Notes: a model not told the origin generated them from the letters alone. Positions 1 to 7,200 are shown, counted from the stretch's first letter. The stretch: 28,117 nt of DNA from DATARH01 sp035570495 (GCA_035570495.1 DATMLO010000144.1:1-28117), one strand, 5' to 3'. Program-made: numbers and translations.

Positions 1-87
1 TCGTTTCACGATAGGAGCCGCCTCTCTTGTTACCCGCTGAGCCTCCGCCAAATTTCCCTTCCACCTGGTCACTTGTATGATTGCCAT
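1..87 (-). CDS. Hypothetical protein, 5' end only
   Basis: The first 29 codons of a gene that reads leftwards and leaves the window. The frame is open from an ATG at 87 to the edge, with an AGGGAG ribosome-binding site about 7 bases upstream. The visible N-terminus, beginning MAIIQVTRWKG, has a short hydrophobic strand followed by a basic amphipathic stretch. This resembles the start of small alpha/beta-barrel hypothetical proteins, but 29 residues are too few to assign a family. The ribosome-binding site and open frame support a real gene; the function is unknown. Confidence 0.55.
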   Translation of the reverse strand, partial: MAIIQVTRWKGNLAEAQRVTREAAPIVKR

Positions 88-595
88 GATGGGCTCCCTG
101 TTCCGCGGTTCCGCCTATTGGGGCAGCTTATTATCCGCTCACTACACTAGTGCGGCATGAGCGAGGCGCACAAGGCCAACTCAGCCAGAAGTCGAGTGTC
201 TTTGACTGACTACGGGAGCCTCACTTACTAAAGCGGCACGGGTACATTCGTCGCCTGACGGAAAAACGACGCTGTGCGAATCCGCGTTTCGCAAGCGCGG
301 AACTCATCGATTTTTCGAAATGCTCGATTATGCCAACCACCTCTGGGGGCGGACCTGGCAGATTACCGTCCACCCAGGCGTTAAGGCCGCTTTCGGCGCA
401 AAGGGGTCGACGCAATTTTCGTGAGCTAGGGCAGCTATCCGGAAGGTAAGCGGCCATCCGCGACTGAGCACAAAATTCTGTTTTTCTACTGAGTGCGAGA
501 ATCCGCGGTTTTCAAGGCTAGGTGAGCTTCTGCGACCGTGCGCACGCGTGTGCGATCGTGCAGGTGAAAAGATTTTTGTAGCGATTTCGTTGCGC
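88..595. other. Apparent non-coding stretch of about 500 bases
   Basis: No convincing coding region was found between the divergent left-edge gene start and the stop of the 292-residue protein. Short frames on the minus strand (for example 221-457 and 328-660) have no good ribosome-binding site and no recognisable motif. The promoter of the left-edge gene should lie around 100-180. A GTGCG-rich repeat cluster sits at 531-561 and is listed separately. Confidence 0.4.
531..561. repeat. GTGCG-rich direct repeat with nested palindromes
   Basis: An 11-base direct repeat (531-541 and 551-561, one mismatch) flanks the 9-base spacer GCACGCGTG. The perfect palindromes CGTGCGCACG (537-546) and CACGCGTG (543-550) are nested in it. 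It lies 35 bases beyond the stop of the minus-strand 292-residue gene. It could be a weak terminator or protein-binding site; there is no T-tract. Confidence 0.35.
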
Positions 596-1474
596 TTATT
601 TGTCGTCAAATGGATACCTGTCCGCAGGCGCTGAGACGAAATTGAACCAGCGGCCACCAATCAGCATGTAGCGATTCTCGAGATCGTACTTGCGCAGCAG
701 CTGCGTCACTTCGTGCAGCTCATTGTGCTCGAGCCCATGGATCCGGGTAACCCGTCGACCCGATCGAGTAAGGTAAAATACGTGACGCCGGAAATAGGGC
801 TTGATGCAGGATCCGACCGCTTTTGCGGGATCGGAAACACGAGTGAGCTTGAGTGGGGGAGGGCGTAGTTCCGGAGTAAAGATGTCCGGCGGGCAAATCG
901 GTTCCAGCACTCGTCGCACTTCCGCCGCGGGTGCTCCGACCACTACCCCATGAAGGGTAAGCTGCCAGGAGCTTTCTTTCCGACCATGGCCATCTTCGTC
1001 GAGATGACAATGCACGCCGACAAACGACAGGGTAGATTTGAGACGCTGGAGCGCACGAACCGCCTTTGCCAGCACGGCGGTCGGATCGAGACAGAATAGC
1101 TGGCGGATTGGCACGCCGCAGGAGTTTGTGAAAGGGGCGGCGGAGAATTTGGTGATGGGGACTTCGGCCAGCGCATCGGTGCCTGGCCACAGCGCGTTAA
1201 CGCACCGAGAAACCGTGTCTGGATACGCCGTCCGAAGGGTGCGGATGCAACTCGAACAAAAGGAGATGAGGCAAGGGTGTTCCGGGGAGCATCGGCTCAG
1301 TCGCGCGGCTAGCTGCCGTTCTTCCTTGACCCCGTTTCGCAGGGTCCTGCAAAACGCGCGTCGGATGCGTTGATCCTTGCGGTCGAGAAACGCGTGTTTT
1401 GCCGCTGTCAGATTGGTGGCCGGAACCGGATCGGATTTTCGCTGCAATATCGCCGGCACGACTAACAATCCCAT
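596..1474 (-). CDS. Unrecognised element protein, possibly HUH-replicase-like
   Basis: A 292-residue protein counted from the ATG at 1474; the frame also extends to a TTG at 1507. I do not recognise the family with confidence. Visible features in order are a basic N-terminal third, a Cys cluster (C62, C68, C73, C76; C-x5-C-x4-C-x2-C) that could bind zinc, an HCH triplet at 155-157 after a beta-strand-like stretch, and a WQLTLHGVVVG segment at about 170-180. A KPYFRR segment follows near 225-230. A Cys cluster, His-hydrophobic strands and then a Tyr/Lys-containing segment are the general plan of HUH replicases and IS91-type nucleases, but the spacing is not diagnostic. It overlaps the HTH gene by 13 bases, so the two are probably co-transcribed. 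It may instead be an unrelated cargo protein. Confidence 0.6.
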   Translation of the reverse strand: MGLLVVPAILQRKSDPVPATNLTAAKHAFLDRKDQRIRRAFCRTLRNGVKEERQLAARLSRCSPEHPCLISFCSSCIRTLRTAYPDTVSRCVNALWPGTDALAEVPITKFSAAPFTNSCGVPIRQLFCLDPTAVLAKAVRALQRLKSTLSFVGVHCHLDEDGHGRKESSWQLTLHGVVVGAPAAEVRRVLEPICPPDIFTPELRPPPLKLTRVSDPAKAVGSCIKPYFRRHVFYLTRSGRRVTRIHGLEHNELHEVTQLLRKYDLENRYMLIGGRWFNFVSAPADRYPFDDK

Positions 1475-1770
1475 TCGCCGGGATGATTTGGCGCCAGCCG
1501 CGTCCAAAACGGGAGGCGATGGAGATATTTTTCCGCATCTTCGGCGCTGATGATGGTGCGCTTACCAATTTTCCGAGCCGTCAAGCACCCGCTCCGCAGA
1601 GCCTTATAGACTGAGCTCCGGCTGACCCCAGTGAGCTCGGCAAATTCCTCGATGGAATACCCCAGCCGAGCGGGAGGCTGTTTTGCCTGGCTCTGCCCCC
1701 TCTCTGCGTTCCGTAATTTTCGTTTCGTCTTTAGTGCGTTTCGTACATAGAAGGGGAGTTCTTTTTTCAT
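1462..1770 (-). CDS. Excisionase-like helix-turn-helix DNA-binding protein
   Basis: A 102-residue protein with a Lys/Arg-rich N-terminus and then a winged-helix HTH of the HTH_17/excisionase type at about residues 37-88. The hallmark pattern is visible: a YSIEEFAELTGVS recognition-helix region, SVYKALRSGCLTARKIGKRTII as strand and wing, and AEDAEKYL. Such proteins act as recombination directionality factors or small regulators beside integrases, which fits the integrase about 180 bases away. The AT-rich upstream region carries an inverted repeat at 1797-1818 that could be its operator. The ATG at 1770 has only a distant GAGG upstream. The role in excision is inferred from family and position. 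Confidence 0.8.
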   Translation of the reverse strand: MKKELPFYVRNALKTKRKLRNAERGQSQAKQPPARLGYSIEEFAELTGVSRSSVYKALRSGCLTARKIGKRTIISAEDAEKYLHRLPFWTRLAPNHPGEWDC

Positions 1771-1796
1771 TTTGGAGTATGTCCTCGATTTAAATG

Positions 1797-1818
1797 TTCG
1801 TGCGCATTAGTGCACGAA
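1797..1818. promoter_or_regulatory. Inverted repeat, candidate operator of the HTH gene
   Basis: A perfect 7-base inverted repeat, TTCGTGC and GCACGAA, separated by 8 bases. It lies 27 bases upstream of the HTH start in the AT-rich spacer 1771-1949, the most AT-rich part of the window. That spacer separates the integrase stop from the HTH gene, so the promoter of the HTH operon must be here. Autoregulation is inferred. Confidence 0.4.
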
Positions 1819-1949
1819 TATACACATTAAAATTAGAGTAATATCAGAAAAGGTATTATTAGAGTAAAAATGCCGATATCTTAGAAATAGGAAATTCCAA
1901 AACGGCCCTCCAATATTCTTTTATTGAAGGTCGGTGTCTATAATTTCGA

Positions 1950-3146
1950 TTATCGCGAAGTATCCAAAAGCGCCGTGCGAGCAAGCGCATCCGCATGGTC
2001 GGCGATAAAGCGGCTATAGGTGCGCTCAATCATAACGACTGAGGTATCGTGAAGGGCGGCAACTACACGCACTGGTACTCCCGCCAATATCTGGCGGACG
2101 ATGCTGGAATGGCGAAGCGCATAAATCGTGACTTCATCGGGATTGAGGCCAGCGTGTCGCGTCACGCGCTTAAACGGCTCCCGATGATCCGATTTCTTCC
2201 AGGGCGCACCACCTGGCTTTAACAGTAGCGGTCTGTCCAAAGATTTCTCAGCGACGCCTTTCGACAAACGATCTGCGAGGCCACTCGGTATCGGTACCGG
2301 CTGATGCGTAATCTTCTTCTGACCTCTGCCTTTGCGGGAGACGGGCATCATCAAGCGCGGATCGGGACGGTCAGACTGCAGATCTTGCACCATAATCCGC
2401 GCTGCCTGACTCGGCCGAGCGCCAGTAACGGCGAGAACCTCGACGAAAAGCCCGAATTCCGTATTCAACTGGGCGGCAGCGGAGAGTACGGCTCGTACCT
2501 GATCATCGGACAGAATTATGTTCCTGCTTTCCTCAGCATCTGGAATCGCTTTCAAATTGACCCATTCGCCTTTATTTGCGATGCGGCCGTCGTCGCTCAC
2601 AGCTTGGTTCAGCGCCGCTTTCAAGGCCCTTACGGTGCGGTTCACAGTGGCCGGGGCTAGCTTTTTCGCTAACTCATCGCGCCATGTCCGCAATGTACGC
2701 GTCGTGAGCGAACTCACGGACGAGTTAGTCAGATCATCCGGCAGATGAAATCGGACCCTCGCCGCATTCTCGGGATCCCCACCGCGAGCCTTTAGCTCTG
2801 TCTCGTATGCTTCGAGCGCCTGTCCCACGGTGACAGGCTCGACCCGCACCGAGTTGTCCCCGTCGTAGTACGCACGTGCGAGTACCCGAACTTTATCCTG
2901 CGCCTCGTAATAGGTGAGCACTCTGTCGTTGTCGGCAACGTGGAAGTCGTCAGCCGTGCCGATGGCCTTGGTCCAGTCATTCCCGCCACTCACCACCCGC
3001 ATAACCCATGTCCCAGCGGTCCGGTTGCGTCGATAACCGAGATGCAAACCATGGCCGATTTTCAAGAATTTTGGTTTCTTCGCAATCGGTAGTCGGAGTC
3101 GCCCGGCGCGGGTTTCGAGTAAGCTTGAGCGAACGGAACGAGCCAT
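1950..3146 (-). CDS. Tyrosine recombinase / integrase
   Basis: A 398-residue site-specific recombinase that would insert and excise the element at the adjacent tRNA-Arg fragment. The N-terminal third contains an arm-binding-like domain; a core-binding SAM-like domain spans about 105-190 and the catalytic domain about 210-395. Catalytic residues visible are R244 in TGARPSQAARI, a candidate Lys at K272, R345 in YALRH, H366 in LHDTS and the nucleophile Y377 in ERTYSRF. The first His of the usual HxLRH box is Tyr (Y342). The length is normal for tRNA-targeting phage-type integrases. The ATG at 3146 lies about 140 bases from the tRNA fragment, and the spacer between holds a tandem 11-base repeat. 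The frame is intact, so the enzyme may be functional. Confidence 0.95.
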   Translation of the reverse strand: MARSVRSSLLETRAGRLRLPIAKKPKFLKIGHGLHLGYRRNRTAGTWVMRVVSGGNDWTKAIGTADDFHVADNDRVLTYYEAQDKVRVLARAYYDGDNSVRVEPVTVGQALEAYETELKARGGDPENAARVRFHLPDDLTNSSVSSLTTRTLRTWRDELAKKLAPATVNRTVRALKAALNQAVSDDGRIANKGEWVNLKAIPDAEESRNIILSDDQVRAVLSAAAQLNTEFGLFVEVLAVTGARPSQAARIMVQDLQSDRPDPRLMMPVSRKGRGQKKITHQPVPIPSGLADRLSKGVAEKSLDRPLLLKPGGAPWKKSDHREPFKRVTRHAGLNPDEVTIYALRHSSIVRQILAGVPVRVVAALHDTSVVMIERTYSRFIADHADALARTALLDTSR

Positions 3147-3160
3147 CTTGGAACCCCTCA

Positions 3161-3182
3161 GTGTCCCGGTGGTGTCCCGGTG
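3161..3182. repeat. Tandem 11-base repeat between integrase and attachment site
   Basis: GTGTCCCGGTG occurs twice head to tail (3161-3171 and 3172-3182), perfectly, at one helical turn. It lies just upstream of the integrase start and about 100 bases from the tRNA fragment, where arm-type integrase sites or promoter operators are expected. The function is inferred from position. Confidence 0.5.
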
Positions 3183-3285
3183 ACGGGGCCGTATTTGGCC
3201 GGACGCTCATGAACAGTCAAGATAGTAAGTTCATATTTATAGCAGGTTAGAGGTGTCCGCCAGCGTCCGCAGACGTTTAGAAATA

Positions 3286-3334
3286 TGCCCTCCGAAGGCA
3301 GAGGTCGTACGTTCGAATCGTATCGGGTCCGCCA
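3286..3334 (+). other. Attachment site: 3' fragment of tRNA-Arg(CCG)
   Basis: This is the 3' part of a tRNA gene read on the plus strand. It holds the anticodon loop CTCCGAA with anticodon CCG at 3292-3294, the 3' anticodon stem GGCAG, the T-arm GTACG-TTCGAAT-CGTAT, the 3' acceptor strand CGGGTCC, discriminator G and an encoded CCA at 3332-3334. Pairing fails at the outermost anticodon-stem pair (A3285 against G3301), and no D-arm or 5' acceptor strand (expected GGACCCG) precedes it. It is therefore a displaced fragment, the typical product of integration within a tRNA gene. Crossover probably lies in the anticodon loop/stem. The intact tRNA should be at the other end of the element. Confidence 0.85.
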
Positions 3335-3339
3335 GCTCC

Positions 3340-4686
3340 CTATTGCGCCGCTTCGCGCGCCGCTTCGTCGAATTGGCTTTTCGGCGACGCGAGGCCGTAA
3401 TGGTCGCGCAGTGTCGTGCCTTCGTATTCGCTGCGGAAGAGGCCGCGTCGCCGCAGGATCGGGACCACCTCGGCACTGAACACGTCGAGCTGCACCGGCA
3501 ATAGCGGCGGCATGACGTTGAACCCGTCCGCCGCGCCGTCGTTGAACCAATCCTCGATCAGGTCGGCGATTTGCTCCGGGGTGCCGGCGGTCACGTAATG
3601 GCCGCGCGCGCCGGCGAGATAGCCGAGGAGCTGGCGCAGCGTCGGCTTGTCGCGCCGCACGAGGTTGATGATGACCTCGGTGCGACTGCGCGCGGCTTGC
3701 ACCGTGGCGGGGTCGGGGAAGTCTTCGGGACTGAGCGGCCGGTCGAGCGGCAGATGCGAGAAGTCATGCCCGCCAAAGCGGTTGGACAGCCGCCTGCGGC
3801 CGACTTCGGGATCGGTGAGGTCGTTGGTCTCGCGCGCCAGGCGCTGCGCCTCGGCCTCGGTGCCGGCGATCATCGGCGAGAGGCCCGGCAGGATCAGTAC
3901 CTGGCTGGGGTCACGACCTTCCGCTACCGCCAGATGCTTCAGATCGGCGTAGAATTCCTGCGCCGTCGCCTTCGCCATATGTGCGGTGAACACCGCCTCC
4001 GCGTGGCGCGCCGCGAAACGCCGCCCGGTATCGGACGACCCGGCTTGCACCAGCACCGGCCGCCCCTGTGGGCAGCGCGGCATGTTGAGCGGCCCCTCGA
4101 CCTGGTAGAAATCGCCGAGATGGTCGATCGGCCGAAGCCGATCGGCCCTGGCGTATTGCCCGCTCGCGCGGTCGTCGAGCACGGCGTCGGCGGCCCAGCT
4201 GTCCCACAGCGACTTGACGACACTCATGAACTCCTCGCCGCGCGCGTAACGGTCCGCGTGGCTGACCTGGCCCTCCCCGCCAAAATTGGCGGCGGCGCTG
4301 GCGAGCCATGAGGTCACGATGTTCCACGCCGCGCGACCCTGCGAGATATGGTCGATCGAGGCGAACTGGCGCGCGAGGTTGAAGGGCTCGGTGTAGGTCG
4401 TCGAGCAGGTGGCGATGAGGCCGATGCGCTGCGTCGCGACGGCAACAGCGGCCAGCACGGTCAGCGGCTCGAGCCAGGTGCGCGCCGCCTGCGCCACGTC
4501 GCCGCCCAGCGCCAACTGGTCGGCGAGAAAGATCGAGTCGAATTTCGCAGCCTCGGCGCGCTGGGCCAGGTCCTGGTAATAGCGGATATCGGTGAGCGGC
4601 AGCGGCGACGAGTCCGGGTGACGCCACGACGCCTCGTGGTGCCCGCGGCTATGGATAAACAGGTTGAGGTGCAGTTGCCGCGTCAT
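3340..4686 (-). CDS. LLM-class FMN-dependent monooxygenase, NtaA/SnaA/DszA type
   Basis: A 448-residue flavin-dependent monooxygenase of the bacterial-luciferase superfamily, nitrilotriacetate monooxygenase component A subfamily. These enzymes take FMNH2 from a separate reductase and oxidise sulfur- or nitrogen-containing organic compounds. Family stretches visible are the N-terminal LNLFIHSRGHHEASWRHP, FDSIFLADQ, TYTEPFNLARQFASIDHIS, GRAAWNIVTS, the ADRYARGEEF segment and GPLNMPRCPQGRPVLVQAG. The length fits the family. The ATG at 4686 is preferred over an in-frame TTG at 4704 because GGAG lies about 9 bases upstream. The gene converges on the tRNA fragment, its stop lying 5 bases beyond the CCA. 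No flavin reductase is nearby, and the substrate cannot be read from sequence. Confidence 0.9.
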   Translation of the reverse strand: MTRQLHLNLFIHSRGHHEASWRHPDSSPLPLTDIRYYQDLAQRAEAAKFDSIFLADQLALGGDVAQAARTWLEPLTVLAAVAVATQRIGLIATCSTTYTEPFNLARQFASIDHISQGRAAWNIVTSWLASAAANFGGEGQVSHADRYARGEEFMSVVKSLWDSWAADAVLDDRASGQYARADRLRPIDHLGDFYQVEGPLNMPRCPQGRPVLVQAGSSDTGRRFAARHAEAVFTAHMAKATAQEFYADLKHLAVAEGRDPSQVLILPGLSPMIAGTEAEAQRLARETNDLTDPEVGRRRLSNRFGGHDFSHLPLDRPLSPEDFPDPATVQAARSRTEVIINLVRRDKPTLRQLLGYLAGARGHYVTAGTPEQIADLIEDWFNDGAADGFNVMPPLLPVQLDVFSAEVVPILRRRGLFRSEYEGTTLRDHYGLASPKSQFDEAAREAAQ

Positions 4687-4720
4687 GCCGGCGGTCTCCG
4701 TCAAAGCGAGCGGAGCTTAC

Positions 4721-5059
4721 TCACTTTCCGCACTTCTCGGCGAGCACGGCGCGGATGTCGCCGATCGAAGCGTCTATCTGGCCGATATTTTCACCGTGGT
4801 CGTGGCCCGTTATGCAGCGATCCATCGGCTCGCGCGCCTTGACCATGTCGACGAGGTTCTGCCGCAGTAGCGCGCAATTTCTTGTTAGATCGCCTTTCAC
4901 GAACTGGTTCTCGCGCGCCGCGATCTTGTCGATCAGCGCATTAGCCACTGCGAGGTCGCGCTGGCAGTCGGGTGTCCTGACCGTGTCCGCTACCGCCGGG
5001 ATGGCGGTGAGTAGAGTGACCGCCGAGATGACGGTCAATGTCGCGTGCATGGAAGACAT
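4721..5059 (-). CDS. Small secreted Cys-containing protein, unknown function
   Basis: A 112-residue protein with a clear Sec signal peptide: a short N-region, a hydrophobic core of about residues 8-20 and a probable cleavage site after AVA (near residue 24). The mature part is mostly helical and polar, with four Cys (C33, C62, C81, C109) that could form two disulfides in the periplasm. It contains DHDHGEN-like acidic/His residues near position 86. No domain is recognised. It lies 34 bases upstream of the monooxygenase start on the same strand, so co-transcription is possible. There is no strong ribosome-binding site at the ATG at 5059. Confidence 0.7.
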   Translation of the reverse strand: MSSMHATLTVISAVTLLTAIPAVADTVRTPDCQRDLAVANALIDKIAARENQFVKGDLTRNCALLRQNLVDMVKAREPMDRCITGHDHGENIGQIDASIGDIRAVLAEKCGK

Positions 5060-5158
5060 CGCGTGGTTGCTATAACACCGGCAGAACCGAGCGGCCGAGG
5101 AAATCGATGAAGGCGGGGATCATGGTTCCCTGTCCTCAAGTCGGCGCCTCAGCAAAGC

Positions 5159-5899
5159 TCAGACGATGGCGACCTCGCTGGCGGTAGGCTTCCCCGCCGT
5201 GCTGTGGCGCCAGCGGCTCGCGCCGAGGATCCGGCGATGCCGCCGTGAGCCGAAATTTGCCTGCATGGCCATGAATTCATCGGGCGCTCGCGCCGCCATT
5301 TGGCTCTGCCACATTCCGTCCTGCTGCCACATCAGGAACGTCCCGCCCTCCTTGGCCGGGGTCGGGATCATCCCGGTCAAATGGCCGTCGAGGTCGTAGG
5401 TCGTGCCGTAGTTCGGGAAGTAGTAGGCGGGCAGGGCAATGCCGCTCATCAGCTGGCCCTGAACCATGCGACCCTGGCTGTCTAGCGACAGCGGGTCGCC
5501 GACTTCGATCGCGTACGGCGCGCCTGGCCCGGGAAGGGTCCGGTTCAGCGCAGGATCGACCAGCGCTTCGATGACCTCGTGCGAGAACACGCGGCTGACC
5601 GTCTGACTGCAGTTTTGAGTCGTGGCGACAAACACCCTGCCGAGCGGTAGCCCCTCCGCGGTGAGCTCGTGATACCCGAGATCGTTCGCCTGGTCGGAGT
5701 TGTCGAGAAACACTGTCTGCCACATGCCGGCGGGCGGCGGGTCGCCGGACGGGATCTGGTGAAGCGCGACCGCGATGTCCCAGTGTGGGCCGATCTGCGC
5801 CGCGACATATTCCTCGACGGCGGCGATCATCGGTTCGATCGCGGTGTCGCCGAGCAGCGTGCTGTGGTTGAGCACCGCCATCTGCACGATGTCGGTCAT
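5159..5899 (-). CDS. Putative metal-binding protein with SHEVIEALVDP motif
   Basis: A 246-residue protein without a signal peptide. It begins with a strand-rich AVLNHSTLLGD region and an amphipathic helix ending QIGPHW. A central FLDNSDQANDLGYHELT segment precedes the most notable motif, SHEVIEALVDP at 106-116 (H107, E108, E111, D115), followed by AIEVGDP at 130-136. The HExxE-x3-D plus E-x2-D pattern recalls a family of uncharacterised proteins in phages and bacteria with a zincin-like helix (typically SHExxEaxtDP); this recollection could not be checked. The C-terminal 40 residues are Arg-rich. GAGGAA lies just upstream of the ATG at 5899, and the AT-rich stretch 5920-5960 probably holds the promoter. 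A hydrolytic role is possible but unproven. Confidence 0.75.
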   Translation of the reverse strand: MTDIVQMAVLNHSTLLGDTAIEPMIAAVEEYVAAQIGPHWDIAVALHQIPSGDPPPAGMWQTVFLDNSDQANDLGYHELTAEGLPLGRVFVATTQNCSQTVSRVFSHEVIEALVDPALNRTLPGPGAPYAIEVGDPLSLDSQGRMVQGQLMSGIALPAYYFPNYGTTYDLDGHLTGMIPTPAKEGGTFLMWQQDGMWQSQMAARAPDEFMAMQANFGSRRHRRILGASRWRHSTAGKPTASEVAIV

Positions 5900-5985
5900 G
5901 CGTTCCTCGCAATTTCACATCATTGCGATGAAATATTATCTTTATGGCAATTTTGCGGTTGACGAGGAGCAGCACGAATGGCGCG

Positions 5986-7200
5986 TTACGGCCGCTTCAG
6001 CAGCCTCGCGTCGGGTGGGACGGGATCATCCGTCAGCTGCACGGCGCGATGGCACGCCTGCGCCTCGTCGATCAGCAGCGACAACAGCGCGGTAAAGCCG
6101 ATGGGTTGCGGCGCCGCCTCCCACAGATAAAACCCGAAGGAGCCGGGGCAGGGGTTGGCCTCGTTGAGCCAGACCTCGCCCGTCGCCTCGTTGCTGAGGA
6201 AATCAATACGCGGCGTGCCGGTACCGCCGACCGCCTCGAACGCGGCGATCGCCCAGCGCCGCAGATTATCTGCAAAGGCCGGCGGGATATCGGGGTTGAT
6301 CTCGCGGGTCAGCGACAGCATGCCCTGGCTCGATTGGCCAAGCGTTTTGCCGCCGGTCTTGCCGTCGCCGCCGGAGAGGTACTTCTGGCGGAAATCGAGC
6401 AGCTCTTCGACCCGCTTTGGCCGTTCGATCGCCGAGCAGCGCGGTGACTTGTCTTCCCCTGGGCCGCCAAAGCGCGCCACCGCGACATTGTATTCGACCA
6501 GGTTCGGCACAAACGGCTCGATCAGCGCCTGAGTGTCGAGCCGAAAGATCGCTGCCAGCAACGCTCGCGCCTCCTCGACGTCCTCCGCCTTGCCGACGCC
6601 GATGCTGCTGCCGAGATGGACCGGCTTGACGATGCAGGGGAAGCCGATATTGGCGTGTTGCATGTCCTGGGCGAGCGCGCCCGCGGCCGGCAGCCCGGTC
6701 GCGGGCCGGTCGATCACCGCCTGGCGCAATAAGGGGATGCCGCTCCCTTCAAGCGCTCGCTTGGTGACGGCCTTGTCCATCAGTACGGCCGAGGCGAGCG
6801 TGCGCATGCCGGTATAGGGAATATTGGCGGCCTCAAAGAGGCCCTGCATCTGCCCGTCCTCGCCGCCCGAGCCGTGAAACGCGAGCAGCGCGACGTCGAA
6901 CTCCAGCGGTGGCCGGCGCGAAAACAGCCCGGTTTTGCGCGGCAACAACCGCCCGCCGCCGCCCGCGGCGATGTCGATCGTTACCTCGGTCAGTTTGGCG
7001 CGCAGTTGCGCGTCGGGGAGGTAGTTGCGGCGTTCTTCCAGCCCGGCCCCGGCAAGCCAATCGCCCTGTGGCGTCACATAGACGACAAACGCATCGAACC
7101 GCGTCTGGTCGAGCGCGGCTAACGTCTGCAGTCCGGTGACGACGCTGACGTCGTGCTCCGGCGAGCGGCCACCAAAAAACACCGCAATTCGGGTTTTCAT
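5986..7200 (-). CDS. D-alanine-D-alanine ligase-like ATP-grasp enzyme
   Basis: A 404-residue ATP-grasp ligase related to Ddl, which joins two D-alanines for peptidoglycan. Conserved parts are the N-terminal FGGRSPEHDVSV with E15 (first-substrate site), AFHGSGGEDGQMQGLFE at 108-124, PYTGMRTLASAVLMDK, FPCIVKPVHLGSSIGVGK at 187-204 (ATP lysine and Ser loop), RIDF at 331 and LNEANP at 345-350 (Mg ligands). It is about 80-100 residues longer than typical Ddl, with an unusual segment at about 245-305. The acceptor-side loop reads CPGSFGF at 351-357 instead of the usual PGxTxxS. The second substrate may therefore not be D-Ala. It is divergent, by 32 bp, from a hydrolase and a membrane MurF-like ligase, which suggests a shared pathway rather than housekeeping Ddl. 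It lies outside any mur/fts cluster. Confidence 0.85.
   Translation of the reverse strand: MKTRIAVFFGGRSPEHDVSVVTGLQTLAALDQTRFDAFVVYVTPQGDWLAGAGLEERRNYLPDAQLRAKLTEVTIDIAAGGGGRLLPRKTGLFSRRPPLEFDVALLAFHGSGGEDGQMQGLFEAANIPYTGMRTLASAVLMDKAVTKRALEGSGIPLLRQAVIDRPATGLPAAGALAQDMQHANIGFPCIVKPVHLGSSIGVGKAEDVEEARALLAAIFRLDTQALIEPFVPNLVEYNVAVARFGGPGEDKSPRCSAIERPKRVEELLDFRQKYLSGGDGKTGGKTLGQSSQGMLSLTREINPDIPPAFADNLRRWAIAAFEAVGGTGTPRIDFLSNEATGEVWLNEANPCPGSFGFYLWEAAPQPIGFTALLSLLIDEAQACHRAVQLTDDPVPPDARLLKRP

Larger units (their letters stand above)
1..3334. mobile_element. Right end of an integrative element in tRNA-Arg(CCG)
   Basis: The stretch runs from the left edge to a 3' fragment of a tRNA-Arg gene and holds a tyrosine recombinase, an excisionase-like HTH protein, an unrecognised protein and an AT-rich spacer. 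Integrase next to a tRNA fragment is the standard signature of a tRNA-targeting integrative element or prophage remnant. The other end, with the intact tRNA, must lie off the left edge; no second copy of the fragment was seen in the window. No conjugation, capsid or resistance genes are visible in this part. Whether the first 500 bases belong to the element is assumed, not shown. Confidence 0.7.

Noticed and set aside
131..142. Twelve bases identical to part of the E. coli lac operator (GTGAGCGGATAA on the minus strand)
   Set aside because: No LacI-type regulator or lac genes are present and only one half matches; taken as coincidence upstream of the left-edge gene.
3158..3550. 130-residue minus-strand frame across the tRNA fragment
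   Set aside because: It overlaps the tRNA fragment and the end of the monooxygenase gene, and its sequence is Arg-rich out-of-frame translation.
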